Origin: Chitinophaga arvensicola
GTDB lineage: Bacteria > Bacteroidota > Bacteroidia > Chitinophagales > Chitinophagaceae
Direction: 5' to 3'
Assembly (NCBI RefSeq): GCF_900110835.1
Contig: NZ_FOJG01000002.1
Coordinates: 62,001-126,000 of the forward strand
DNA length: 64,000 nt
Position numbers and translations under genes: made by a program. This document shows, one piece after another, positions 34,616 through 43,790 of this stretch (position 1 is the first letter of the stretch; each line of letters opens with the position of its first letter). The notes beneath the pieces are model-generated. The model was not told the DNA's origin. It ran no database searches and was given only the letters and a program-made list of their open reading frames with translations.

Positions 34616-34623
34616 CAAATGTA
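34616..34623 (-). promoter_or_regulatory. -7 promoter element TACATTTG for the XRE-S24 gene
   Basis: Exact TAnnTTTG on the minus strand, 43 bp before the ATG at 34572, directly after the stop of the TlpA gene. The leader between is very AT-rich with imperfect palindromes, a plausible place for the repressor itself to bind. Confidence 0.45.
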
Positions 34624-34630
34624 GGGCTTT

Positions 34631-35776
34631 TTACTCACTCTCTTTCTTCAGCAAACTGTTTAATTGCTGGTAGAGTGCTTCTCCGCTGAGGTCTTTGTTA
34701 AAGATCATCCCGGTAGAATCGATCAGGAAATTCTGGGGGATTGCTTTGATCCCGTATACTTTGGCCGCCTGGTTTTTATCTTTTTTAGGATCAGAGAGAT
34801 TGGTCCATACGAGGCTGTCTTCTTTGATAGCATCCAGGAGATATTTTCTATCTGCCGGTGGGTCGAGTGCGATGCTGATGATAGTAAAGTTTTTATCCTT
34901 GAACGCGCGGTAAGCTTCCAGGATCTTGCGGTGTTCGCGCCTGCAGGGTTCACACCAGGAGGCCCAGAAATCGAGCAATACCGTTTTGCCTTTGAAGTCG
35001 GAGAGCTTCACTGGCTTGCCGCTGATATCGGGTACTTCAAAGTCGGGCGCATCGGATCCCACCGTAAGATTACGGGTGCGTTCAATTTCTTCGGCAAATG
35101 CTTTTCCTTCCGGTGTATTGCGGATTTCCTCAGAGAGTTTTTTAAAGAGCGGTTCGATCTGGTCGGGGTTCAGATCCATACCCGCGAGTTCTTCCAACGC
35201 CATCAGACTGAAAAAGGAGTTGGGGTTTTCTGCGATGTATTTATGTTGCAGGAGCTTCTGTGCTTCATAAGACACCTGGTAGCGCAGGGCCATTTGCTGT
35301 TTGAAAGCAGGATCCTCTTTTTTGGTGGCAGATGCCCGTTTATATTCACGGGAAAGTTGCCGGATCGATTTCAGCACCGATTTCATGGAGGTGTTGAAGG
35401 TAATCTCTTCCTGGTTAAGGGGAGAAGAGATGCGGGCCTTGCTGATCAACTCATTGCCGGTTACTTTGGTATCACCTTTTTCCAGGAAGAAAATCCGGGT
35501 GTCTGCATTGGGAGGCAGCTGCATAAAATCCATGCCTGCGCCGCTGGGATCAAGGATCAGCATAGCGCGCATAGGTCCTTCCAGCGTCCCTTCAAAATGA
35601 AATTCACCGTCTTTGATCTCAGAAGAGTCGACCACCAGTGCGTCGTTCACTACCTTGTTCAGGTAAACTTTGGCCGGACTGTTTTGCTTAGTCAGTTTGC
35701 CATTCAATACGTATTTTGCAGACTGGGCATTTATGAATGCGGGCAAACACAATGCGAGAAGTGTTATTTTTTTCAT
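34631..35776 (-). CDS. TlpA/AhpC-TSA thioredoxin-like protein with DUF4369 domain
   Basis: The 381-aa protein has a signal peptide (ending FINAQ). An N-terminal DUF4369-like beta domain follows (YVLNGKLTKQNSPAKVYLN), then a helical linker and a C-terminal thioredoxin fold with WASWCEPCRRE, the redox pair C-x-x-C near residue 273, then KAIPQNFLID with the cis-Pro. It acts in the periplasm as a thiol-disulfide reductase. Proteins of this layout are common beside SusCD loci, but this copy stands alone next to the XRE-S24 gene. Confidence 0.9.
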   Translation of the reverse strand: MKKITLLALCLPAFINAQSAKYVLNGKLTKQNSPAKVYLNKVVNDALVVDSSEIKDGEFHFEGTLEGPMRAMLILDPSGAGMDFMQLPPNADTRIFFLEKGDTKVTGNELISKARISSPLNQEEITFNTSMKSVLKSIRQLSREYKRASATKKEDPAFKQQMALRYQVSYEAQKLLQHKYIAENPNSFFSLMALEELAGMDLNPDQIEPLFKKLSEEIRNTPEGKAFAEEIERTRNLTVGSDAPDFEVPDISGKPVKLSDFKGKTVLLDFWASWCEPCRREHRKILEAYRAFKDKNFTIISIALDPPADRKYLLDAIKEDSLVWTNLSDPKKDKNQAAKVYGIKAIPQNFLIDSTGMIFNKDLSGEALYQQLNSLLKKESE

Positions 35777-35864
35777 AAGATATGCTATCAGTACCCTAAA
35801 CTATCAACAAAATGTATTCAATTCGTGGTGCAAGGATTTTGTTAATTACGGAATAACAAAAAAA

Positions 35865-36167
35865 ATGGAGAATCAGAATAAGTCCCCCCACATCCTCAAC
35901 ACCTCTTCCAATTTACTGGGCTTTTGCCTGATTGTACTTACGTCAATCCGGGTTGCACGGTTTAACAATGCTACAATTATTGACGACTGTACCGGCGTGG
36001 CCGCCATCCTCCTGATGGCCAGTTGCCTGTTGTCGTTCCTGTCGCTGAGAAGCGCAGAGGGTATTACCAGCGAGCGCCTCGAACAGATCGCTGATTATAC
36101 TTTCCTGGTGGCATTGGTATGTATAAGTATCACAATTGTTTTTGTATCTTTTAATCTGCTGAGTTAG
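35865..36167 (+). CDS. Small membrane protein of unknown function, 100 aa
   Basis: Starting at ATG 35865 (MENQNKSPHIL) the protein has three hydrophobic stretches (about residues 15-30, 40-58 and 78-97). The frame is open for 195 bases upstream, but that part overlaps the opposite-strand TlpA gene and reads like noncoding sequence. The motif ITSERLEQIADYTFL separates the last two helices. The layout resembles small inner-membrane proteins common in Chitinophaga-type genomes; no function is known to me. It precedes the PAS-LuxR gene by 47 bp. Confidence 0.7.
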   Translation: MENQNKSPHILNTSSNLLGFCLIVLTSIRVARFNNATIIDDCTGVAAILLMASCLLSFLSLRSAEGITSERLEQIADYTFLVALVCISITIVFVSFNLLS

Positions 36168-36214
36168 CAGATGACCATTGTGCGTGTTTGGTAGATTGGT
36201 AATATCCCTGTATC

Positions 36215-36979
36215 ATGAAGATTCGTATATATGAAGAAGCCAGAAAGGTCTGGAATATTCTGGCGGACCGTGCCGACCCGCCAGATCTCGCCATGGAGCT
36301 GGAGATTCACCGGAAGGTCCTTAATTTTTTCCAGGTAGGGGATTGTTACTACTTTATATTTAATGCGGTAAAAGGAGAGTTTGATTATATGCATCCCGGT
36401 GTTCAGGAGGTGTTGGGATATAATGCACAGGAATGCACCATACCCGTGATGATGGGCTTCATTCATCCGGAAGACCTGGGCTGGTTCCTCGAATTTGAGC
36501 AGGCCACGGTGAATTTCTTTTCTGCCCTGCCGATAGAAAAAGTACTCCGGTATAAGGCGCGTTATGACCTGCGGCTCAGGAAGGCAAACGGAGAGTATGT
36601 GCGGATGCTCCAGCAGGCTACCTGTATACAGCACGATGAAAACGGGGCGGTATTGCGTACCCTCTGCGTGCATACCGACATTACACATCTGAAACCCACC
36701 GGGCAGCCGGTGTTGTCTTTCGTGGGATTGGAAGGAGAACCCTCTTTCCTGAATGTGGATATTAAAAAAGGATTTACACCCAGCCGGGAAGTCATTACCA
36801 GGAGAGAAAAGGAAGTACTGCGTTTAGTCCTGGCAGGTATCCCCAGCCGGGAAATTGCCACACAACTTAATATCAGTAAACTGACGGTAGATAAACACCG
36901 GAAAAATATGCTAAAGAAAACGGGCATCAAAACCGCTGCTGAACTGGTAGTGAAGGCCCTCCGCGAAGGCTGGGTGTAA
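36215..36979 (+). CDS. PAS-domain LuxR-type transcriptional regulator
   Basis: The 254-aa protein has a PAS fold at about residues 35-165 (YYFIFNAVKGEFDYMHPGVQEVLGY read in two parts, GFIHPEDLGWF, HTDITHL) and a LuxR/FixJ HTH at about 190-250 (REVITRREKEVLRLVLAGIP, REIATQLNISKLTVDKHRKN). It lacks a receiver or kinase domain, so the PAS domain probably senses a signal directly. The gene converges with the MFS exporter gene and leaves only a 12-bp gap; its target genes are unknown. Confidence 0.9.
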   Translation: MKIRIYEEARKVWNILADRADPPDLAMELEIHRKVLNFFQVGDCYYFIFNAVKGEFDYMHPGVQEVLGYNAQECTIPVMMGFIHPEDLGWFLEFEQATVNFFSALPIEKVLRYKARYDLRLRKANGEYVRMLQQATCIQHDENGAVLRTLCVHTDITHLKPTGQPVLSFVGLEGEPSFLNVDIKKGFTPSREVITRREKEVLRLVLAGIPSREIATQLNISKLTVDKHRKNMLKKTGIKTAAELVVKALREGWV

Positions 36980-36991
36980 AAAAGGCCACGA

Positions 36992-38212
36992 CTACTTTTC
37001 TGCGATGGCCGTGGCATACACATTTCTCCGCCTTACCCCCACGATCGTTACACCGGCAGCCAGCAGTAAGCTGACAGCTCCGGCCCAGGGCGTTGCCGCC
37101 AGTCCGGCTGAAGAGGCCACAATCACACCGCCCGCATAGGCTCCTATAGCGGCTCCCGCATTAAAAGCTGCAATATTCAGCGCAGAGGCCACATTCGCCG
37201 TAGCGGGTGCCATTTCTTCGGCACTTTGCACCACATATAACTGGGAGGCCGGTACGGTGGCAAATGATAATCCGCCGATAATAAACAGGTTGATGATAGC
37301 CGGCACCGGTGAATGCATGGTAACAGTAAACGCTACCAGTGCCACTGCCTGCAACAGCAATATATAACGGAGGGAGCGGAGCGGATTTTTGTTGGCCAGC
37401 TTTCCTCCGGTTACATTGCCAATGGCTACCGCGATGCCATAGATCAATAGCATAATACTGACCAGGGCAGGGGCTATGCCGGTGATGGAGGTCAGTAAGG
37501 GCGACAGGTACGTAAATACCAGGAACACCCCTGCATAATTTAATACGGTTGTCAACAGGCCAAGTAAGACTTTCTTATTCCGGAATACCAGCAGCTGTTC
37601 TTTCCAGTGACCGGCAGGTTCATTCGGAATATTACCCGGTAGCAGCAGCATATTGGCAGCCAGACCAATGGCGCCAAGCAATGCTACGCCCATAAAAGTA
37701 GCTCTCCAGCCCAGTTGCTGTCCGATGAAGGTGCCCAGCGGTACTCCGGTGACCATGGCAATGGTGAGGCCGGCAAACATCAGTGCGATGGCAGAAGCCC
37801 TTTTGTTGGGTGGTACAATCGCAGCGGCAATGGTAGCGCCTACGGAGAAAAAGACCCCATGTGCAAACCCGGTGAGCATACGGGCTGCCACCAGCAGATA
37901 GTATCCTTTTGCAAATACGGCTAAGGTATTACCGGCAATAAATAAGATCATCAGTGATATCAGCAGTTGCTTCCGGGGAAGTTTGTTGGTCATGGCAGTG
38001 AGCACAGGAGCGCCGATCGCCACGCCGATGGCATAAAAACTGACCAGCAGTCCGGCTGCCGGAATGCTCACCCCAAGATCGCCGGCAATTACCGGTAATA
38101 ATCCTACAATGACAAACTCCGTAGTCCCAATCCCGAAGGCGCTGATCGTTAATGCCCATAATGCAGCGGGCATGCGGCTTTGGGCCGCTGTTGCCCTTAA
38201 TGTAGTATCCAT
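36992..38212 (-). CDS. MFS transporter, DHA1/AraJ-like drug or sugar efflux
   Basis: I start at ATG 38212 (MDTTLRATAAQ), giving about 406 aa; an in-frame start at 38257 adds a charged stretch without support. Twelve hydrophobic helices are visible. MFS signatures include GIGTTEFVIVGLLPVIAGDL in helix 1, the loop 2-3 motif TNKLPRKQ, motif GFAHGVFFSVGA in helix 4 and motif C-like TGVPLGTFIGQQLGWRATF. The opening helix with TTEF is typical of the AraJ/YdhP-like group that exports arabinose-like sugars or drugs. Single gene, divergent from the ECF sigma locus. Confidence 0.9.
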   Translation of the reverse strand: MDTTLRATAAQSRMPAALWALTISAFGIGTTEFVIVGLLPVIAGDLGVSIPAAGLLVSFYAIGVAIGAPVLTAMTNKLPRKQLLISLMILFIAGNTLAVFAKGYYLLVAARMLTGFAHGVFFSVGATIAAAIVPPNKRASAIALMFAGLTIAMVTGVPLGTFIGQQLGWRATFMGVALLGAIGLAANMLLLPGNIPNEPAGHWKEQLLVFRNKKVLLGLLTTVLNYAGVFLVFTYLSPLLTSITGIAPALVSIMLLIYGIAVAIGNVTGGKLANKNPLRSLRYILLLQAVALVAFTVTMHSPVPAIINLFIIGGLSFATVPASQLYVVQSAEEMAPATANVASALNIAAFNAGAAIGAYAGGVIVASSAGLAATPWAGAVSLLLAAGVTIVGVRRRNVYATAIAEK

Positions 38213-38459
38213 ATTATTGTTGTTTGAAAAATCACGATGCAAAGATGGCATTAACACTTATATAAAATAAATAAGGTGATTTAGAGATAGCTATAAAGTA
38301 ATTTATACCAGAAAATAGATTATTGTTTATGTTGTTCCTTTTTTATATCATTGTTATGGTAATACACCACCAACTTTTAGGCAATAAACAACCAGATCGA
38401 ATAAGAGCAACAGCCGCTCGTTTTTTTTGTCCACTAAGCAAAAACGTTTTAGCATACTC

Positions 38460-39074
38460 ATGAACATAGAGGAGATCAGTGAATGGCAGATACAGATATC
38501 GCGTTATGATGATGAACAGGCTTTTGCGCGTTTGTTTCGTCACCTCTACGACCGGTTACTGCATTTTTGTATCCGGTATGTACACATCCGGGAGGCCGCT
38601 GAGGAAATTGTATCGGATGTTTTCGTGAAACTCTGGAACCGTCGCAGCGAACTCGAAAAAGTGGAAAATCTGCAGGTCTATCTTTTTGTAGCGGTAAAAA
38701 ATCACTCGCTTAATTACCTGGAGCAATATTCCCATCTGCGTATCGTACCGTTATCCGGCTCCGATACGGCCGACCTGCGCAACAGTATCGACCTGGAACG
38801 CGACCTGGAATGGAAAGAGATGCGCTTCAGAATGGACCAGATCGTAGCTGCCCTGCCGGCTCAATGCCGTCGTATCTTCCAGCTGATCAAAGAAGATGGG
38901 TTTAAATATAAAGAAGTAGCCGAAATCCTCAACATCTCCCCGAGAACCGTGGAAACACAGCTGTTCCGCGCCATGCGCCGCCTCAACGAAGGACTCGGCA
39001 GCCTGGGTAAAAATAAAGGCGTATTACCGCCGCTGATTGTGCTCCTGGCACTGTCTTTCCCCGCCATCTGGTAA
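38460..39074 (+). CDS. ECF-family RNA polymerase sigma factor (PUL-type)
   Basis: The 204-aa protein starts at ATG 38460. Sigma region 2 runs from AFARLFRHLYDRLLHF to AEEIVSDVFVKLWNRR, and region 4 has LPAQCRRIFQLIKEDGFKYKEVAEIL and SPRTVETQLFRAMRRL. It ends in a hydrophobic tail (PPLIVLLALSFPAIW) beyond region 4, a trait of several Bacteroidota ECF factors. It is followed by its FecR anti-sigma factor (124-bp gap) and an STN-type SusC, so it should switch on this alpha-mannan PUL when SusC signals substrate. Confidence 0.93.
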   Translation: MNIEEISEWQIQISRYDDEQAFARLFRHLYDRLLHFCIRYVHIREAAEEIVSDVFVKLWNRRSELEKVENLQVYLFVAVKNHSLNYLEQYSHLRIVPLSGSDTADLRNSIDLERDLEWKEMRFRMDQIVAALPAQCRRIFQLIKEDGFKYKEVAEILNISPRTVETQLFRAMRRLNEGLGSLGKNKGVLPPLIVLLALSFPAIW

Positions 39075-39198
39075 CGCTGATGTTGTCATCTCCCGTAAAA
39101 TAATACCCACCTCCATCTTCCCTCAAAATTTTTTTTCTCCGCTTGTAAGTAATTCCTGCCCCGTTACCTGTCCTACTATCTGAACACGATTCCATTTT

Positions 39199-40218
39199 AT
39201 GATAAACGAAGAACATTTCGTCTTACTGGTGACCCGTAAACTGGCCGGGGCAGCTACTTCCGCAGAATTGGCGGAACTGGACGCCCTGCTGGAACAGCAT
39301 CCGGCGTTAAAAGAAAGATACCATCATCTCCACCACTACTTTGAAGATCCGTTACACCTTTCTGCAGAAGATACAGAACAGGCCCTGCAACGGACACTGT
39401 CTAAAATAAAATCACCACAAACGGGCATCATTGTACACGCGGATCTTACTAAGAAAACAAGGAGATGGAAATGGCCGGCAGCAGCTGCGGCAGCTATTCT
39501 ATTGATCAGCGGCGCCTTATGGTTCGGTAATCATTCCCGCAACACCAAAGATCCCGGCAAAGAGCAATGGGTGAAAAGAAGTAACGGCAAAGCTACCCGG
39601 TCGTTTATAGAACTGGCCGACGGTAGCAAAATCTGGCTCAACGCCCAGAGTGTACTCACTTATCCGGAAAAATTCAAGGGCGACAGCCGCGAAATTTTCC
39701 TGGAAGGAGAGGCTTTCTTTGATGTGGCCACCAACGCTAAACGCCCGTTTATTATACATCTGAAAAAAGGAACCATCAAAGTACTGGGCACCTCTTTTAA
39801 TATCCGGGCCTACGAAAATGAACCTGTACAAACGGCAGTGGTAACGGGTAAAGTAGCTTTCATTCCCCGTTATGAAGGCACTAAAAAAATCAGTGATACC
39901 ATCCTGGTAACACCGGATGTGAAAGTGACGTACACCGCCAGCAGTGGCACCCTGATCAAAGGCAATACCATCGGGTCGGAAGATAAAGCCTGGACAGAAG
40001 GACGACTCATTTTCAGGAACGCCACCCTGGAAGAAATCGGCGCCAGTTTGCAGCGGAACTTCAACAAACAGGTAGAGTTTGAAGCAAATGCACCTAAGCA
40101 ATACCGCCTCACGGGATCGTTTCACAATAATTCACTCGAAGATATTATGTACTATCTCAGCAAATCAAAAGCATTCCACTACCGCATCACCGATTCAACA
40201 CTTGTAATAGGAGAATAG
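39199..40218 (+). CDS. FecR-family anti-sigma factor
   Basis: The 339-aa protein has a cytosolic N-terminal helical part (about 1-85) that would hold the ECF sigma, one membrane helix (about residues 91-107, WPAAAAAAILLISGALWFG) and a periplasmic FecR domain (RSFIELADGSKIWLNAQS, REIFLEGEAFFDVA, VLGTSFNIRAY). The C-terminal DUF4974-like segment (FRNATLEEIGASLQRNF to ITDSTLVIGE) contacts the STN domain of SusC. It relays substrate binding at SusC to sigma release. Confidence 0.95.
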   Translation: MINEEHFVLLVTRKLAGAATSAELAELDALLEQHPALKERYHHLHHYFEDPLHLSAEDTEQALQRTLSKIKSPQTGIIVHADLTKKTRRWKWPAAAAAAILLISGALWFGNHSRNTKDPGKEQWVKRSNGKATRSFIELADGSKIWLNAQSVLTYPEKFKGDSREIFLEGEAFFDVATNAKRPFIIHLKKGTIKVLGTSFNIRAYENEPVQTAVVTGKVAFIPRYEGTKKISDTILVTPDVKVTYTASSGTLIKGNTIGSEDKAWTEGRLIFRNATLEEIGASLQRNFNKQVEFEANAPKQYRLTGSFHNNSLEDIMYYLSKSKAFHYRITDSTLVIGE

Positions 40219-40264
40219 CATAAGCCAACATTAATATTTATTCATTTTTAATCACCACTACGTT

Positions 40265-43200
40265 ATGAGAAAGGAACTATACCAGTCTTCTTTTCGTCCG
40301 CCTTTCCTGTCGCTGATCATCTGTTTATCGCTGCTGAGCGTGCTGGATCTGCATGCGCAGGTAGCCTATGCGTCTGGTTCGCGCCGCCAGGTGCAGCATC
40401 AGCCGGCGAAGGAACGGGAGAGGCCACCATCAATGAATTACCTCGTTAGCCTGCAGGTAGATAATGCCAGTCTTGCTAAAGTGCTGGAACAGATTGAAGC
40501 ACAAACTTCCCTCGTATTTGTGTATTCCAACGATGATATCAAAACAGCACAGAAAATATCCCTGAATGTAAAGGATAATAAACTGGATGATGTATTACAA
40601 ATGATCCTCTTACCACTGGAGATCAATTATGAACTCATCGCCAATAAAATCATCCTGAAACGTGGTAACATGGCCACCACCGGCGACCAGCAACAGGACA
40701 TCACCGTTACCGGCCGTGTAGTGGATAATAAAGGCCAGACCATTCCCGGCGCCAATGTGCGTGTAAAAGGAATGAGTGTTGGCACCGTTACCAATGCAGA
40801 AGGTAATTATACCCTGAAAATACCTGCCAGCGCAGCTAACGGCGTACTGGTATTTTCTTCCGTAGGATATGTTACTTCAGAAATCACCATCAGTGGCAGA
40901 ACAAGCATCATTGCCATGCTCACGGTAGATTCCAAAGATCTCGGGGAGATTGTGGTAACGGCTTATGGCCAACAGAAAAAAACACAGGTAACCGCCTCTA
41001 TCAGCACTATTAACGCTAAAGACATTACCAGCAGACCTTCTGTGAATATGTTCCAGGCCTTACAAGGTCAGGCGCCCAATCTCATCATGCAACAGAATAC
41101 CGCCGAACCCGGTGCTGCTATGACCATGAACATCCGTGGCGTAGGTAGCTTAACCGGCAACGCGCCGCTGGTGATCATCGATGGTGTGCAGGCCGGTAGT
41201 AATGGTTTGCAGAACCTCAATCCTTATGATGTGGAAACCATTTCTGTATTGAAGGATGCCGCTTCGGCCGCCATCTATGGTTCACAGGCCGCTAACGGCG
41301 TCATTTATATTACTACCAAAAGAGGTAAGAAAGATGAACGCCCAACGGTACAGTATAATGGCATGTATGGCTGGCAAACGCCAACCACCCTGCCCCGGCA
41401 GGTAGAAGGCTGGCAGTACATGACACTGAAAAATGAAGCGCTGGTAAACTCCGGTAAAACACCGCAGTTTACCCCGGAAAATATCCAGTACTGGCAGCAG
41501 CGCGGTTCTGAACCGTCGATCCTGCATGAGATGATCCGCAAATATACCCCGCAGCAAAACCATAGCTTAAGTATGACCGGCGGCGGCAAAACCAGCAGCT
41601 ACCTGTTTTCCCTCGGCTACCTGGATCAGGGAAATATGTTGCAGAATAAATATGTACCGCAGGATTTCTACTACAAACGCTACAACGCCCGCCTCAATGT
41701 ATCTGTAGATGTAAGCAAGTATGTAAAGGTGAGCGGTAACGCCGCTTACACCCGTTCTACTTTCCGCACACAGGTATCTGATATGGGCTTCCTGATCCGC
41801 GATGCGATGCGTGTACCACGCACCACGGCGGTGAAAGATACCCTCGGTAACTGGGTAGTACCACCATTAACGAGCAACAGCGTATTTGCATTGCTGGCAC
41901 AGGGTGGTTACAACATGAGAACAGTAGATAACCTGATGGGTGGCGTAGATGTAGTGATCACACCGGTGAACCATTTCAAGATTAACCTGAATGCCTCCGG
42001 TAACTACAACATCGATAATACCTTCCGTCGTAATAATAAATTTACCTACGCACCTTATTATACCACTGCTACGCCTCCGTTGTATAACCAAACCTATAGC
42101 GCTGAGAACAAAGACCTCACCACGAACGTATACGCTACCGCAGAGTATGAGAACACTTTCCGTAAGCACTATGTAAAAGGTCAGGTGGGTGTGCGCAGTG
42201 ATGCCGTAAATGAAGGCTATGGCTTCCGTGCAGAAAGATACGGTACCACTAATCTGGATAACGACTGGTCTATCGGTGGCGGCTATATCCCCAAACCGGA
42301 TGGCACTTTCGACTACCGCGATCTCAATACTTACAACGATATCACCAACCCTAACCTGTATGCGTTGAACTCTCTTTTCGGCAGGGTGAACTACGTATAC
42401 AATGATAAATACCTCGCAGAGTTTACCTGGCGTTATGACGGATCCTCCAAACTGGCTCCCGGACACCGCTGGCAGTTCTTCCCGGCATTTTCACTGGGAT
42501 GGCGGCTCACCGATGAAAACTTCATGCAATATGTGAAAGATAACATCGGTAATTTCAAACTGCGCTATTCCTGGGGACAGGTGGGTAACTCCAATATCGG
42601 CGGCTTTAACTACCTGGCCAGGGTACGACTTACCGACGACAGGAATTCTCCTTATACCACCGGTAACTACTCCTTTAACAATACACCGGCTAATGGTGCT
42701 ACTTTCTCCACTTACAACGACCTGTTGCAATGGGAAATTTCTACCATGAGCAACTACGGCGTAGATGCAGAGTTCTTTAAAGGTAAGCTGACTGCATCTT
42801 TCGACTACTTTAACAAGATGACCGACGGGATCTACCTGTTCCAGACCGTACCGGGTACCGCAGGTACTGCCGCCCCACTGGAAAACGTAGGTAAAGTGAA
42901 TAACAAAGGATGGGAACTGGCGGTCAACTATCGTATGACCACCGGTCAATTCCACCACAACTTTGGTTTCAATCTGGCGGATAACCTCAACAAGGTGATC
43001 AAATTTGGCCAGGAATCTATACGAGGTTCCGATGTAACATTCATCATCAAAGAAGGATTCCCGATCGCTTCCTACTATGGTTACAAATCTGATGGACTCT
43101 ATCAGAACCTGGACGACATCAAGAATGCGCCCAAAGTGCCATTTGCCTATAACCAGCAGGTGATGCCGGGAGATGTGAAATATATTGACCGTAACAAGGA

Positions 43201-43771
43201 TGGTGTAATCGATGAAAACGACCGTTATATCTTTGGTAATCCTTTTCCCCGTTACACCTTTGGTTTTACATATAACGTAAGCTGGAAGAACTTTGACCTC
43301 ACTATGTTCTGGCAGGGTGTAGGCAAACGCTCCCAGTTCCTGAGAGGGGACATCGTAGAGGCCTTCCATAACAATGAAGACCATGCCATGATCCAGCATC
43401 TCGACCGCTGGACGCCTACCAATCCGGGTGCTTCTTATCCACGCCTCACCATCGGCTCTGCAGATGCGAACAACTTTGCTTATTCCGATTACTGGTTGTT
43501 TGATACCAAATACCTGCGACTGAAAAACTTCCAGCTGGGCTACAACCTCCCGGCAGCGCTGGTAAGCAGGGCACGTATCCAGGGTGTAAGGGTATATTTC
43601 ACCAGCCAGAACCTGATCACGATTATGCCTAAACGATTCCGTGAAATTGGTGTAGACCCTGAGTTTACTCAGTTTGATGATAAGTTGTCCATGTCTAATT
43701 ACAATCCTATTGCAGGACGTAATTACCCGAATGCGGCCACTTTTGCCTTTGGTCTGGATGTTAAGTTTTGA
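40265..43771 (+). CDS. SusC/RagA TonB-dependent transporter with STN signalling domain (GH76 PUL)
   Basis: The 1168-aa protein has a long signal region, an STN domain (about residues 60-138: VDNASLAKVLEQIEAQ, SLNVKDNKLDDVLQMIL, YELIANKIILKRG), a carboxypeptidase-regulatory-like domain (GRVVDNKGQTIPGANVRVKG), a TonB box (DLGEIVVTAYGQQKK), a plug (APLVIIDGVQAG, VLKDAASAAIYGSQAANG) and a barrel ending NAATFAFGLDVKF. The STN domain signals to FecR, matching the ECF/FecR genes upstream. It likely imports alpha-mannan fragments, given the two GH76 genes downstream. Confidence 0.97.
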   Translation: MRKELYQSSFRPPFLSLIICLSLLSVLDLHAQVAYASGSRRQVQHQPAKERERPPSMNYLVSLQVDNASLAKVLEQIEAQTSLVFVYSNDDIKTAQKISLNVKDNKLDDVLQMILLPLEINYELIANKIILKRGNMATTGDQQQDITVTGRVVDNKGQTIPGANVRVKGMSVGTVTNAEGNYTLKIPASAANGVLVFSSVGYVTSEITISGRTSIIAMLTVDSKDLGEIVVTAYGQQKKTQVTASISTINAKDITSRPSVNMFQALQGQAPNLIMQQNTAEPGAAMTMNIRGVGSLTGNAPLVIIDGVQAGSNGLQNLNPYDVETISVLKDAASAAIYGSQAANGVIYITTKRGKKDERPTVQYNGMYGWQTPTTLPRQVEGWQYMTLKNEALVNSGKTPQFTPENIQYWQQRGSEPSILHEMIRKYTPQQNHSLSMTGGGKTSSYLFSLGYLDQGNMLQNKYVPQDFYYKRYNARLNVSVDVSKYVKVSGNAAYTRSTFRTQVSDMGFLIRDAMRVPRTTAVKDTLGNWVVPPLTSNSVFALLAQGGYNMRTVDNLMGGVDVVITPVNHFKINLNASGNYNIDNTFRRNNKFTYAPYYTTATPPLYNQTYSAENKDLTTNVYATAEYENTFRKHYVKGQVGVRSDAVNEGYGFRAERYGTTNLDNDWSIGGGYIPKPDGTFDYRDLNTYNDITNPNLYALNSLFGRVNYVYNDKYLAEFTWRYDGSSKLAPGHRWQFFPAFSLGWRLTDENFMQYVKDNIGNFKLRYSWGQVGNSNIGGFNYLARVRLTDDRNSPYTTGNYSFNNTPANGATFSTYNDLLQWEISTMSNYGVDAEFFKGKLTASFDYFNKMTDGIYLFQTVPGTAGTAAPLENVGKVNNKGWELAVNYRMTTGQFHHNFGFNLADNLNKVIKFGQESIRGSDVTFIIKEGFPIASYYGYKSDGLYQNLDDIKNAPKVPFAYNQQVMPGDVKYIDRNKDGVIDENDRYIFGNPFPRYTFGFTYNVSWKNFDLTMFWQGVGKRSQFLRGDIVEAFHNNEDHAMIQHLDRWTPTNPGASYPRLTIGSADANNFAYSDYWLFDTKYLRLKNFQLGYNLPAALVSRARIQGVRVYFTSQNLITIMPKRFREIGVDPEFTQFDDKLSMSNYNPIAGRNYPNAATFAFGLDVKF

Positions 43772-43790
43772 TGCCTAAACAATCACTTGT

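Noticed and set aside
36980-37015. GCCACG/CGTGGC inverted repeat between the PAS-LuxR and MFS genes as a terminator
   Set aside because: The right arm lies inside the MFS coding region, the loop is long and no T-run follows.
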